A stretch of DNA of 26,607 nucleotides from JASFWK01 sp050049355. GTDB lineage: Bacteria; Chloroflexota; Anaerolineae; B4-G1; DUEL01. The notes beneath the pieces were generated by a model, which saw only the letters and a list, made by a program, of their open reading frames with translations, did not search any database and was not told where the DNA came from. How positions within the stretch are numbered: position 1 is the stretch's first letter; each line of letters opens with the position of its first letter. The position numbers and the translations under genes are program-made. The stretch is taken from positions 1 through 26,607 of the forward strand of contig JASFWK010000017.1 in the NCBI GenBank assembly GCA_050049355.1, given 5' to 3'. Positions 1 through 7,116 of this stretch are shown here, one piece after another.

Positions 1-16
1 CGATGCCCTAGCAGCG

Positions 17-85
17 CTAACCGGTCCCCCGAAACGGGCGATTCGGCTCTGGGCTGCTTGGGATGCACAACGCGCAACCTGTCAT
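17..85 (-). CDS. possible 22-residue small ORF
   Basis: A short reading frame starts with ATG at 85 and ends with TAG at 17-19. A GAGGA ribosome-binding-like stretch lies seven bases upstream, and a promoter-like pair (TTGACA/TAGCAT) lies just before that. The peptide starts MTGCALCIPSS and has a CxxC pair at residues 4 and 7. It does not match a family I recognise. It could be a leader peptide, the start of a gene broken near the window edge, or chance. Confidence 0.2.
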   Translation of the reverse strand: MTGCALCIPSSPEPNRPFRGTG

Positions 86-107
86 AGGCTCGTCCTCAGC
101 AGCTTCT

Positions 108-136
108 ATGCTACCACATGACGGTGGGGCTGTCAA
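108..136 (-). promoter_or_regulatory. candidate sigma-70 promoter
   Basis: On the minus strand TTGACA (131-136) is followed after 17 bases by TAGCAT (108-113). The -35 is a consensus match and the spacing is ideal. It points out of the window's left end, downstream of yajC, so it may drive the next gene on the minus strand. No transcript evidence is available. Confidence 0.4.
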
Positions 137-247
137 TCGGCCGCGCCAGGACGAGCCGAATCCGATTCAGTCGAGCCATCGACAGTCTGCACCATCAAAC
201 CAACCGTTGGGGGCAGAGCACAGGCGAATCCCGTCCCGGTCCCGCTC

Positions 248-520
248 CTATTCGCCCTCTCCAGTCAGCTCGATCCGTGAACTGATCGCCCTTACACGCA
301 CGCTGACCTCCACGCCGGGAGCGATCTCAAGCGCCGCTCTTTCCGCGTCTCGATCCAGGCGAGTTAGCGTGCCATAGATACCGCCGATGGTTACGACCTG
401 GTCACCGACGCGCAAGTCTTCAATCTGTTTCTGATACCGTCTGCGCGCGCGCCACTGCCCCCAGAACATGAAGGCTCCGGCGCCGACTACGATCAGAAGC
501 AACAGTATGGATTGATCCAC
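248..520 (-). CDS. yajC: preprotein translocase subunit YajC
   Basis: YajC is a small single-pass membrane protein that associates with SecDF and the SecYEG translocon. The 90-residue product is a typical length. It has a membrane helix at about residues 4-21, then a basic stretch (RARRR) and the hallmark motif GDQVVTIGGIYG at about residues 39-50, followed by a small beta domain. The start is GTG at 520, chosen because AAGGAGAG lies just upstream and the protein begins directly with the membrane helix. The gene is transcribed alone from a strong promoter, divergently from the 8-oxoguanine deaminase. The usual partner secD is not seen in the 247 bases downstream. Confidence 0.93.
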   Translation of the reverse strand: MDQSILLLLIVVGAGAFMFWGQWRARRRYQKQIEDLRVGDQVVTIGGIYGTLTRLDRDAERAALEIAPGVEVSVRVRAISSRIELTGEGE

Positions 521-560
521 TTTTCTCTCCTTGTTCTACACTGAGAATGGGAACGAGTAG

Positions 561-589
561 ATTATACCGCGAAAGGTGGAGTTAGCCAA
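561..589 (-). promoter_or_regulatory. yajC promoter
   Basis: On the minus strand TTGGCT (584-589) and a perfect TATAAT (561-566) are separated by 17 bases. They lie about 40 bases upstream of the yajC GTG start. This is the best -10 box in the window and is back to back with the deaminase promoter. Confidence 0.7.
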
Positions 590-602
590 AGGATGAAGAG
601 CT

Positions 603-631
603 TTGCAGAAACTGGTGAGATGTGCTACATT
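603..631 (+). promoter_or_regulatory. promoter of the 8-oxoguanine deaminase unit
   Basis: TTGCAG (603-608), a 17-base spacer and TACATT (626-631) with an extended -10 (TGTGCTACATT). It lies inside the upstream extension of the long open frame. That supports ATG 680 over ATG 593, because transcription would begin near 638. The layout closely resembles the promoters at 7021, 8848 and 13002. Confidence 0.6.
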
Positions 632-679
632 CGGTCCGGTGCCAATAGGCCCCGCAGACAGTTACAAGAGGGGATAGAG

Positions 680-2032
680 ATGTCCACTTTGCTAGTGAAA
701 GAAGCCGAGCATCTGATTACGATGGACGACGCCATCCGGAGTATTCCAGGTGGAGGGCTCTTTGCCCAGGATGGCGTGATCGAGCAAGTTGGCCCCAGCG
801 TGGAACTCCCGCCCGACGCCGATCTGGTCCTAGACGCTCGCGGGATGATCATTCTGCCAGGATTGATCAACACGCACCACCACCTCTATCAGACGCTGAC
901 CCGTGCTGTGCCGGATGCACAGGACGCCACACTCTTCCAGTGGCTTAGAACGCACTACCCCATCTGGGCCGGATTGACGCCGGAGGCGATCTACACCAGC
1001 GCGGTGGTGGGGTTGGCGGAGTTGATGCTCTCTGGCTGCACCACGGCGTCCGATCATCTCTACATCTATCCCAACGGCTGCCGCATTGACGACGAGATCC
1101 AAGCAGCCCAGGAGATCGGCATCCGCTTCCACGCCAGTCGAGGCTCAATGAGCCTGGGAGAGACCAAGGGGGGACTTCCACCGGACAGTGTCGTCGAGGA
1201 CGAGGATTTCATCCTCCAAGATACGCGGCGCGCCATCGAAGCCTACCACGACCCCGAGCCGTTCGCCATGCTGCGCATTGTCGTAGCCCCGTGCTCCCCC
1301 TTCTCGGTGACGCCCGATCTGATGCGTGAGGAGGCAGCTCTAGCTCGGTCCTACGGCGTTCGCCTCCACACCCACCTGGCGGAGACGCTGGACGAGGAGT
1401 CCTTCTGCCTGGAGCAGTTCGGCCGCCGGCCAGTGGCGTACGCTGAGGACTTGGGGTGGATAGGAGAGGATGTCTGGTACGCCCACGGGGTTCACGTGAA
1501 CGAACCGGAGATCGCGCTGCTAGCTCGGACCGGCACGGGGGTCTGCCACTGCCCCAGCTCCAACATGCGGCTCGGCTCGGGTATCGCGCCGGTGCGGGCG
1601 TACCTCGATGCCGGAGTTCAGGTGGGATTGGGGGTTGATGGCTCCGCGAGCAATGACTCCTCGCACTTGCTGGCGGAGGCACGGATGGCGCTCCTTCTGC
1701 AGCGTGTGTCTGGCAACCCTGCCGGCCTTTCGGCCCAGGAAGCGCTGTGGCTGGCGACGAGAGGAGGCGCACAGGTGCTGGGTCGGGATGACATCGGCCA
1801 ACTGGGTCCCGGCAAGGCCGCGGACTTCATCGGCTTCCGGTGCGACCGACTCGACTACGCTGGCGGGCTCCACGACCCGCTGGCGGCGCTGGTCTTCTGC
1901 ACCCCACAGCGGGTAGACTTGTCAGTCATCAATGGTCAGCTCGTCGTGAACGAGGGCCGTCTCCTGACGGTGGACCTGGAACCGGTGATCGAGCGTCACA
2001 ATCGAATAGCACGTGAGCTGGTAGCGGCATAG
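680..2032 (+). CDS. 8-oxoguanine deaminase (amidohydrolase superfamily)
   Basis: Predicted cytosolic zinc enzyme that deaminates 8-oxoguanine to urate; this family also contains hydroxyatrazine (AtzB-like) hydrolases. The 450-residue length fits. Visible metal ligands are H66 and H68 (NTHHHLY), H232 (HTHLAET), H269 (AHGVH) and D320 (GVDGSASND). Segments such as FQWLRTHYPIWAGLTPE, SGCTTASDHLY, GSMSLGETKGGLPPD and APCSPFSVTPDLM resemble characterised 8-oxoguanine deaminases. ATG 680 is chosen over the upstream ATG 593 because GAGGGG precedes it and the promoter lies between the two. A nitroreductase remnant follows after three bases, so the two once formed an operon. Family assignment is strong; the exact substrate is inferred from motif similarity. 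Confidence 0.88.
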   Translation: MSTLLVKEAEHLITMDDAIRSIPGGGLFAQDGVIEQVGPSVELPPDADLVLDARGMIILPGLINTHHHLYQTLTRAVPDAQDATLFQWLRTHYPIWAGLTPEAIYTSAVVGLAELMLSGCTTASDHLYIYPNGCRIDDEIQAAQEIGIRFHASRGSMSLGETKGGLPPDSVVEDEDFILQDTRRAIEAYHDPEPFAMLRIVVAPCSPFSVTPDLMREEAALARSYGVRLHTHLAETLDEESFCLEQFGRRPVAYAEDLGWIGEDVWYAHGVHVNEPEIALLARTGTGVCHCPSSNMRLGSGIAPVRAYLDAGVQVGLGVDGSASNDSSHLLAEARMALLLQRVSGNPAGLSAQEALWLATRGGAQVLGRDDIGQLGPGKAADFIGFRCDRLDYAGGLHDPLAALVFCTPQRVDLSVINGQLVVNEGRLLTVDLEPVIERHNRIARELVAA

Positions 2033-2035
2033 GAG

Positions 2036-2503
2036 ATGGAGCAAACGGAGACAACGGTTCTCGAATTGCTGCAACGCCGCAAGGCGACCTGTGCAATTGC
2101 CGAGCGTTCGTCGAGCCGGAGAAGGTACAGGCCATACTGGAAACCGCACGCCTGGCGGCCTCTTTCGCCAACAACCAGCCTTGGCGGTTTCTTTGTCCTC
2201 GATGAACCGGAGGCTCTTCAGAAGGAGCGCGAGGCCCTCTCCAAGGGGAACTACTAGGCAAAGACAGCCCCAGTACTCATCGTCGGCTACTCGAAGCCCG
2301 ACCTGGGTTGTGCCCTCCGCGGCGGACGGCGCTGCTATCAGTTCGATCTGGGATTGGCCGTGCAGAGCATATTGCCTCAGGCGACCGAGCTCGACCTGGT
2401 CGCACGCCCGATGGCCGGGTGGAGCCCCCAAGAGGTCAGGGTTAGGTTCGGCGATCCCGATGAGTTCGAGGTGCTGGTAGCCATACATCTCGACGCTGTC
2501 TGA
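2036..2503 (+). pseudogene. decayed nitroreductase-family gene
   Basis: The remnant starts three bases after the deaminase stop, with its ribosome site overlapping that stop. The first frame gives VLELLQRRK, the usual nitroreductase opening. Homology then moves to the next frame (EPEKVQAILETARLAASF, then NNQPWRF) between about 2110 and 2195. It returns to the first frame (FFVLDEPEALQK), meets an in-frame TAG at 2255-2257 where the family usually has tryptophan (GNY-stop-AKTAPVLIV), and continues to TGA at 2501-2503. Two compensating frame changes plus a stop indicate a dead gene. The intact family would be an FMN-dependent oxidoreductase of roughly 165-170 residues. Confidence 0.75.
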
Positions 2504-2577
2504 GAAACAACAGAGAGCCTCACGCGCACCCCGTCAGCGCAAGCCCCTGGAGGAGACCGTCAGTCATAGCCAGTTAT

Positions 2578-2827
2578 CTAGCTACCGGACAGTTTGGTCT
2601 CGCGCCGAGCCGAGGCGCTGATCGAGTGATCGAGCGAAGCTCGATCGTGTCGAGATCAAGCCTCGGCGGTTTAAATCGCTGTTCTTGGTCTCGACGCTGT
2701 GCTGAGTGGCTCAGCGCAGCTGAGCGTATCGAAGCATACAGCCCCTTCAGGCGCTACCCTTCGGCAGGCTCAGGCCGACGCTCCACCGGCGAACAGCTCG
2801 CCCTATGTCAAAGTTTCCGGTGGCTAG
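2578..2827 (+). mobile_element. MITE-like non-autonomous element, copy A
   Basis: A 250-bp element with terminal inverted repeats: left end CTAGCTACCGGACAGTTTGG; right end, read inward, CTAGCCACCGGAAACTTTGA. It is flanked by GCCAGTTAT (2569-2577) and ACCAGTTAT (2828-2836), a 9-bp target duplication with one mismatch. Copy B at 8539-8787 matches it in inverted orientation with about 12 differences by eye. It has no transposase gene. The interior is rich in nested palindromes, such as GATCGAGC/GCTCGATC at 2628-2646 enclosed by CCGAGGC (2610-2616) and GCCTCGG (2660-2666). Confidence 0.8.
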
Positions 2828-2977
2828 ACCAGTTATCATAGATCACAGACAGCCCAACGCCCGACTCTGAGATCGACTTAGGCGGCAAACGCGCAGGTCC
2901 GATGTCGGGCCTTGCCATCCACCTCGCACACACCAACCGCCGGAGACTGATATTTCTCAGCCAAGCCATCCTTCTGT

Positions 2978-3979
2978 TCAATCAGCCCCACCCCCGAAGA
3001 CCAGGCGGCCCAGCCCATTGTAGGTGCTAACCCAAACCCCATCTTCGCCGATCGCCAGCGCCTGGACCTGGTTGTGAGGGAGACCATTCTCGGTCGTGTA
3101 GGTCGTCCAGACCTCGCCGTCGAAAACACTAAGCCCAGTGCTGGTACCCAGCCACGCCCGGCCGGCACCGTCGAAGGCGATGGCCAGCACCGTGTCCCCG
3201 GCCAGCCCGTCGTCCGTTCCGTACTGAGTCCATTCCTCGTGGTTCCAGATCCACAGGCCCAGCTGCCTCGTCCCCAACCAGATGCGCCCAGAGGGGTCAA
3301 CCGCTACGGTTCTTATCACCTGGCTGACAGGCTGATCCGGGAGTGTCATGGATTCCCACGCCGTGCCATCGAACCTGGCGATTCCCATCTCTCCCGCTGC
3401 CCAGATGGTGCCCGAGGCATCCTCCGCCAAGTCATAGATCATCGTACTGGGAAGCCCATCGTCGGCGTTGAAGTACCTCACCTGTTCGCTTTCGAACATA
3501 GCTACACCTTCCTCAGGAGCACCCTCAGGTTCGTGGCACCAGTGACCGCCTATCCAGACACGCCCCTGGGTGTCCACCAGAATCGCCCTAAGGCGAATGT
3601 AGCGGGTTACGTCGCTCGTATCGTGGAAGGTAGACAGCTTCCCCTGGTCGTAGAGCTGAACATCGCGTTCGTCAAGCAGCCAGACCCGCCCGCGATCGTC
3701 GAGGGCCAGGTCCAACACTTCCCTATTCACATCAGCAATGATGCTTTCCCAACCAGCACCGTCAAACCGCAAGACGCCGGAGTCGGTTCCCGCCCACAAG
3801 CACTCGTCGGCGTCAACGGCCAGGGCATAGATACGGTCAGAGGGAAGGCCGGCGTAGGTCTGCCAGCGCGCCTCCGAGAGCACCCAGTCGATCGCAGGAT
3901 CGGCACCGCCACCGCCACACCCCGTCAACGCAAAGGACAACCACAGGACTAGAGCCAAGATCAGCCGCTTCTTCACCAT
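2978..3979 (-). CDS. seven-blade propeller lipoprotein, paralogue 1
   Basis: A 333-residue predicted lipoprotein. A short signal peptide (MVKKRLILALVLW) ends in the lipobox LTGC near residue 21, followed by a glycine-rich linker. The rest is about seven repeats of the two-component-regulator propeller type, each with a G-R-x-W-x-G-T strand and DG-x-x-W. Such repeats usually form the sensory half of hybrid histidine kinases; here no kinase or DNA-binding domain follows, so this would be a membrane-anchored propeller outside the cytoplasmic membrane. ATG 3979 is supported by AAGGAAGAG upstream. It is the most diverged member of the tandem family at 2978-6690. The ligand is unknown. Confidence 0.85.
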   Translation of the reverse strand: MVKKRLILALVLWLSFALTGCGGGGADPAIDWVLSEARWQTYAGLPSDRIYALAVDADECLWAGTDSGVLRFDGAGWESIIADVNREVLDLALDDRGRVWLLDERDVQLYDQGKLSTFHDTSDVTRYIRLRAILVDTQGRVWIGGHWCHEPEGAPEEGVAMFESEQVRYFNADDGLPSTMIYDLAEDASGTIWAAGEMGIARFDGTAWESMTLPDQPVSQVIRTVAVDPSGRIWLGTRQLGLWIWNHEEWTQYGTDDGLAGDTVLAIAFDGAGRAWLGTSTGLSVFDGEVWTTYTTENGLPHNQVQALAIGEDGVWVSTYNGLGRLVFGGGAD

Positions 3980-4222
3980 TCTCTTCCTTTCCCTTTTTCC
4001 GCTGCCCAGTGGTCCGCAAGCTCACCGCGCGACAGTCCACCAGGGTCCTCCCACGAGTATCCGTTCTCACGACTGGCTTCTTCTCACTTTGAACAGCGCG
4101 ACCAGCTCAACCCTTCAGAGGCACTCTGGATCACCAATGGCACGTGCACGCTGAGCTTCGCCTGAAACACCGGAGGGAATGGATAGCCGATTCCTCATTC
4201 TCACTTCTCCCCTCAGTGCAGC

Positions 4223-5233
4223 CTACTCAAATGAGTCGCCCTGTTCGAACGCACCATCAAAGGTGAGATAGCTCACGCCATCATATGTGCCAATCCAAAC
4301 ACCATCATCAGCAAAGGCGAGGGCGCGGACATCATTGTTCACAAGCCCATCCTCCACTGTGTAGGTCGTCCAGGTCTCGCCGTCAAAGACACTGAGCCCG
4401 CTGCCCGTACCTATCCACGCCCGGCCAGCGTCATCGAAACCAATATCCCACACCGTCTCCCCTGCCAACCCATCATCTGAAGTGTACTGGGTCCACTCCA
4501 CGCCGTCCCAAATCCAAAGCCCGAACCGTTTTGCCCCGAACCAGATCCGACCGGAGGGCCCAACTGCCACGCAAGGGATCTCCTGCTCCGGAGGCCGGCC
4601 TGGCAGCGTCATCGACTCCCACTCTGCTCCATCAAACCACGCCACGCCTCCTGCTCCCACTGCCCAGACCGTACCGTCGGGCTCCTCGACCAGGTCCCAT
4701 ACCGTCGGACTGAACAGGCCATCATCTGTGTCGAAGTGCTTCCACTGCCCATCCTCAAAGAGACTGATGCCGCCAGCGCGTCCTTCTTCCAGCGAGGGTC
4801 CCCCCTGAATATTGCCCAGCCAGATACGGCCTTGGCTGTCCATCATGATTGCCAGGGAGACCATGCCCTCAACCTCACTATGGGTCGTCAGCGCTCCCTG
4901 CTCATAGACCTGGAGGCCATAGCTGCCGATCAACCACGCGCGGCCCTGAGCGTCAAAGGCGATATCCTGTACGTCGCACGGAAAGGCAAAGACTTGCCAG
5001 GTGGAGCCATCGAACCAAGCGCCTCCACCAGCAGTCCCCACCCACGGCTGCCCCTCAGCGTCAACGGCCAGCCCACGTACGAGGCCGTTTGGCAATCCAC
5101 TGTCCGTGGTGTAGCTAACCCAGCGCCCCTCCGAAAGCACCCAATTGGCCGCAGGATCGGCACCGTCACCGCCACACCCCGCCAGTGCAAGGAGCAGCCA
5201 CAGCAGCAAAACCAAGGTCAAGCGCTTCTTCAC
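4223..5233 (-). CDS. seven-blade propeller lipoprotein, paralogue 2
   Basis: A 336-residue paralogue of the neighbouring genes. It starts with GTG at 5233 behind AAGGAGGGG, has a signal peptide with lipobox LAGC, and continues with WVLSEGRWVSYTTDSGLP, the same opening as its siblings. About seven propeller motifs follow (for example GQPWVGT, GRAWLIG, GRIWLGN, GTVWAVG, GRIWFGA, GRAWIGT, DGVWIGT). It should fold as one extracytoplasmic beta-propeller anchored by lipid. The upstream non-coding DNA at 5301-5339 resembles that of paralogue 1 at 4045-4080, so duplication included regulatory sequence. No enzymatic residues are recognisable. Confidence 0.85.
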   Translation of the reverse strand: MKKRLTLVLLLWLLLALAGCGGDGADPAANWVLSEGRWVSYTTDSGLPNGLVRGLAVDAEGQPWVGTAGGGAWFDGSTWQVFAFPCDVQDIAFDAQGRAWLIGSYGLQVYEQGALTTHSEVEGMVSLAIMMDSQGRIWLGNIQGGPSLEEGRAGGISLFEDGQWKHFDTDDGLFSPTVWDLVEEPDGTVWAVGAGGVAWFDGAEWESMTLPGRPPEQEIPCVAVGPSGRIWFGAKRFGLWIWDGVEWTQYTSDDGLAGETVWDIGFDDAGRAWIGTGSGLSVFDGETWTTYTVEDGLVNNDVRALAFADDGVWIGTYDGVSYLTFDGAFEQGDSFE

Positions 5234-5381
5234 CGTTCCCCTCCTTGTCTACGTTTCCGCCACTCGATGCCCGCCAGATTGCCACGGGGCAGCTTGCAAG
5301 GGCTCTCCCATGCGTATCAGTTCTAGCGACCCACGCTTCCTCCCCTGAACGCAGACTCCCCGAATGCCCGAATGGACCATT

Positions 5382-6431
5382 CTACTCGGTCTCACTCTCA
5401 AAGACGAGATGGCTCAGCCCGTCCCAGGTACCAATCCAGACACCATCATCGGTGAAAGCCAAGGCCCGCACGTCGTCATGCACCAGGCCATCCTCAGTCG
5501 TGTGAGTGGTCCAGGTCTCCCCATCAAGGATGCTGAGGCCACCATTGGTGCCTATCCATGCCCGGCCGGCACCGTCGAAGGCGATAGCCCACACCGTGTC
5601 CCCGGCGAGCCCGTCCTCCGTGGTGTATTGAGTCCACTCCTCGCCATCCCAGATCCAGAGCCCCAGATCTTTCGTCCCAAACCAGACCTGACCAGATGGA
5701 TGAGCCTCCACACGGGCGATTACCTGCCGGGCAGTTTGATCTGGCAACAACATAGCGTCCCAGGTCGTGCCATTGAATCGAGCGACGCCGCCCTCACCCA
5801 CGGCCCAGATATTGCCTGACGCATCCTCCGCCAAATCGTATACCGTAGGGCTGAACAGCCCTTCTCCTGTGCCGAAGTGTCTCCATTGCTCACCCTCAAG
5901 CAGATCCACGCCGTAGTCCACCATCATCCCCCCCGAATTACCGTCACCGCCCGAGGCCAAGCCGGCCCACAGACGATCCTGGCTATCCATCAGAATCGCG
6001 TCAATCAACAGAGAAGACACTCCCCCGTCAAAGCCACCATAGGTGATCACGATCTCCCCATCATCGTAGACCTCGACACCGCGTCCGTCAGCCAGCCACG
6101 CACGTCCCCGATTGTCGAAAGTAATATCCCTCAGCGGGATTGGCCAATCAACCACGGTCTCCCAGCTGACGCCGTCGAATCGCCCGCCCCCCTGATCAGT
6201 CCCCACCCACAAGCGCCCATCGGGATCAATGGCCAAGACCTTGATGCGGTTGCCCGCAAGGCCGTCGTCCGTGGTATAGGTCTCCCAGTGCCCCTCCGAA
6301 AGCACCCAGTCAGCTCCGAGCGTAGCAGCGGATTCGTGAGAGTTCGGCTGCCCGCCGGCCGCGCCGCTGCAGCCCACAAGCGCAGTGCCAAGGCAGAATA
6401 CTAAGACCAGAGTCCAGTACTTCTTGTTCAT
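5382..6431 (-). CDS. seven-blade propeller lipoprotein, paralogue 3
   Basis: The product is 349 residues from ATG 6431, which is preferred over ATG 6446 because GGGAG lies at normal spacing before it and the signal peptide then begins MNKKYW. The lipobox is LVGC. After a longer linker the protein opens WVLSEGHWETYTTDDGLAG and carries seven propeller motifs, ending DGVWIGTWDGLSHLVF. Blade three has a small glycine- and asparagine-rich insertion (ASGGDGNSGG). Its C-terminal part is nearly identical, also at DNA level, to the remnant at 6465-6690, which points to a recent duplication. Extracytoplasmic binding or sensing is inferred from fold and anchoring only. Confidence 0.85.
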   Translation of the reverse strand: MNKKYWTLVLVFCLGTALVGCSGAAGGQPNSHESAATLGADWVLSEGHWETYTTDDGLAGNRIKVLAIDPDGRLWVGTDQGGGRFDGVSWETVVDWPIPLRDITFDNRGRAWLADGRGVEVYDDGEIVITYGGFDGGVSSLLIDAILMDSQDRLWAGLASGGDGNSGGMMVDYGVDLLEGEQWRHFGTGEGLFSPTVYDLAEDASGNIWAVGEGGVARFNGTTWDAMLLPDQTARQVIARVEAHPSGQVWFGTKDLGLWIWDGEEWTQYTTEDGLAGDTVWAIAFDGAGRAWIGTNGGLSILDGETWTTHTTEDGLVHDDVRALAFTDDGVWIGTWDGLSHLVFESETE

Positions 6432-6464
6432 CGCGATCTCCCGCATACGGGCACGTTGCGCTTC

Positions 6465-6690
6465 CTAATCTGTCTTACCGTCGAAGACAGGGTAGTTCAG
6501 GCCGCTCCACGCACCAACCCAAGCGCCATCCTCGGCGATGGCCAAGGCCCGCACGTCGTCATGCACGAGGCCGTCCTCAGTCGTGTGAGTGGTCCAGGTC
6601 TCCCCGTCGAGGATGCTGAGGGCGGCGCCGGTTGATCCGGCAGATTGATCGACTGCCAGCCGTGCCGTCGAACCACTCCCGATTCTAGGG
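6465..6690 (-). pseudogene. truncated propeller lipoprotein, paralogue 4 remnant
   Basis: Only the end of a fourth family member remains. About 50 residues (LSILDGETWTTHTTEDGLV and onwards) match paralogue 3 almost exactly and end at a stop near 6465. Just upstream, a different frame reads WFDGTAWQSINLPDQPA, which corresponds to blade four or five of the family. It is fused directly to the last blades, so an internal deletion with a frame change removed the middle. The signal peptide and first blades are missing. The expected protein is about 330-350 residues, so this copy is dead. Confidence 0.8.
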
Positions 6691-7116
6691 CGGTTCACAC
6701 ACCACCCGGCAGTCTTCCTCAACTACGTTGGCGCGGCTCTACACTCAGCGTCTGGCCGCAGAGAGACACGGGACGGCCAGAGAATCCGAGAATCTGTGAA
6801 CTCTGCCTCTCGGTGGCGAGCCTCAGGTATCGACACGAATGCAGAACCGCCCACCACTCCGCTCCAGCAGAAATAGTATAGCTGGACGGGGGAGCACACG
6901 CATCCGTGAAAGCCCCACTTTGGTGGATCTAGGGGTCGTGGATTTCCACAAGTGTACTGCGGCGTGCACGTCAAGGGCCGAGAACTTCGATCCAACTTGA
7001 GCATCTCTAGCGCATAACCTTTGCCAAGCGGGCCGGACTATGCTACACTTCAGCCGCTTTGTCGCCTCCCAGATCTGGTCCGGTGTGCCCCCGCTAGCTA
7101 TAGAGGAGAGATCACC
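6691..7116. other. intergenic region between lipoprotein remnant and hydantoinase
   Basis: No convincing gene is present. The segment contains a short inverted repeat GTGGATTTCCAC near 6950, a minus-strand TATACT-like box near 6880 without a good -35, and the hydantoinase promoter at 7021-7049 followed by its leader. Decayed lipoprotein sequence may extend into the first part but can no longer be recognised. Confidence 0.5.
7021..7049 (+). promoter_or_regulatory. hydantoinase promoter
   Basis: TTGCCA (7021-7026), exactly 17 bases, then TACACT (7044-7049) with an extended TGC before it. It lies 68 bases upstream of the GTG start. It rules out an upstream TTG start at 7021, since that codon is part of the -35 box. 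Confidence 0.65.

Noticed and set aside
63..377. Forward open frame of about 104 codons antisense to yajC
   Set aside because: It overlaps yajC, which has clear motifs, promoter and ribosome site; the composition is serine/arginine-rich as in antisense frames of GC-rich genes.
2255..2257. In-frame TAG in the nitroreductase read as pyrrolysine or recoding
   Set aside because: Additional frame changes in the same gene show decay, and no recoding signal or pyrrolysine system is visible.
2578..2827. CRISPR-like or REP-array interpretation of the repeats
   Set aside because: There are only two dispersed inverted copies with terminal repeats and target duplications and no regular spacing, which fits a transposable element instead.
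2878..2977. Open minus-strand frame running past the end of propeller paralogue 1
   Set aside because: It continues a shadow frame of the lipoprotein gene and has no start signal or recognisable family motif, though it contains a short protein-like tail.
6723..7004. Minus-strand 93-codon frame between remnant and hydantoinase
   Set aside because: No ribosome site, no family resemblance, and atypical composition; treated as intergenic.
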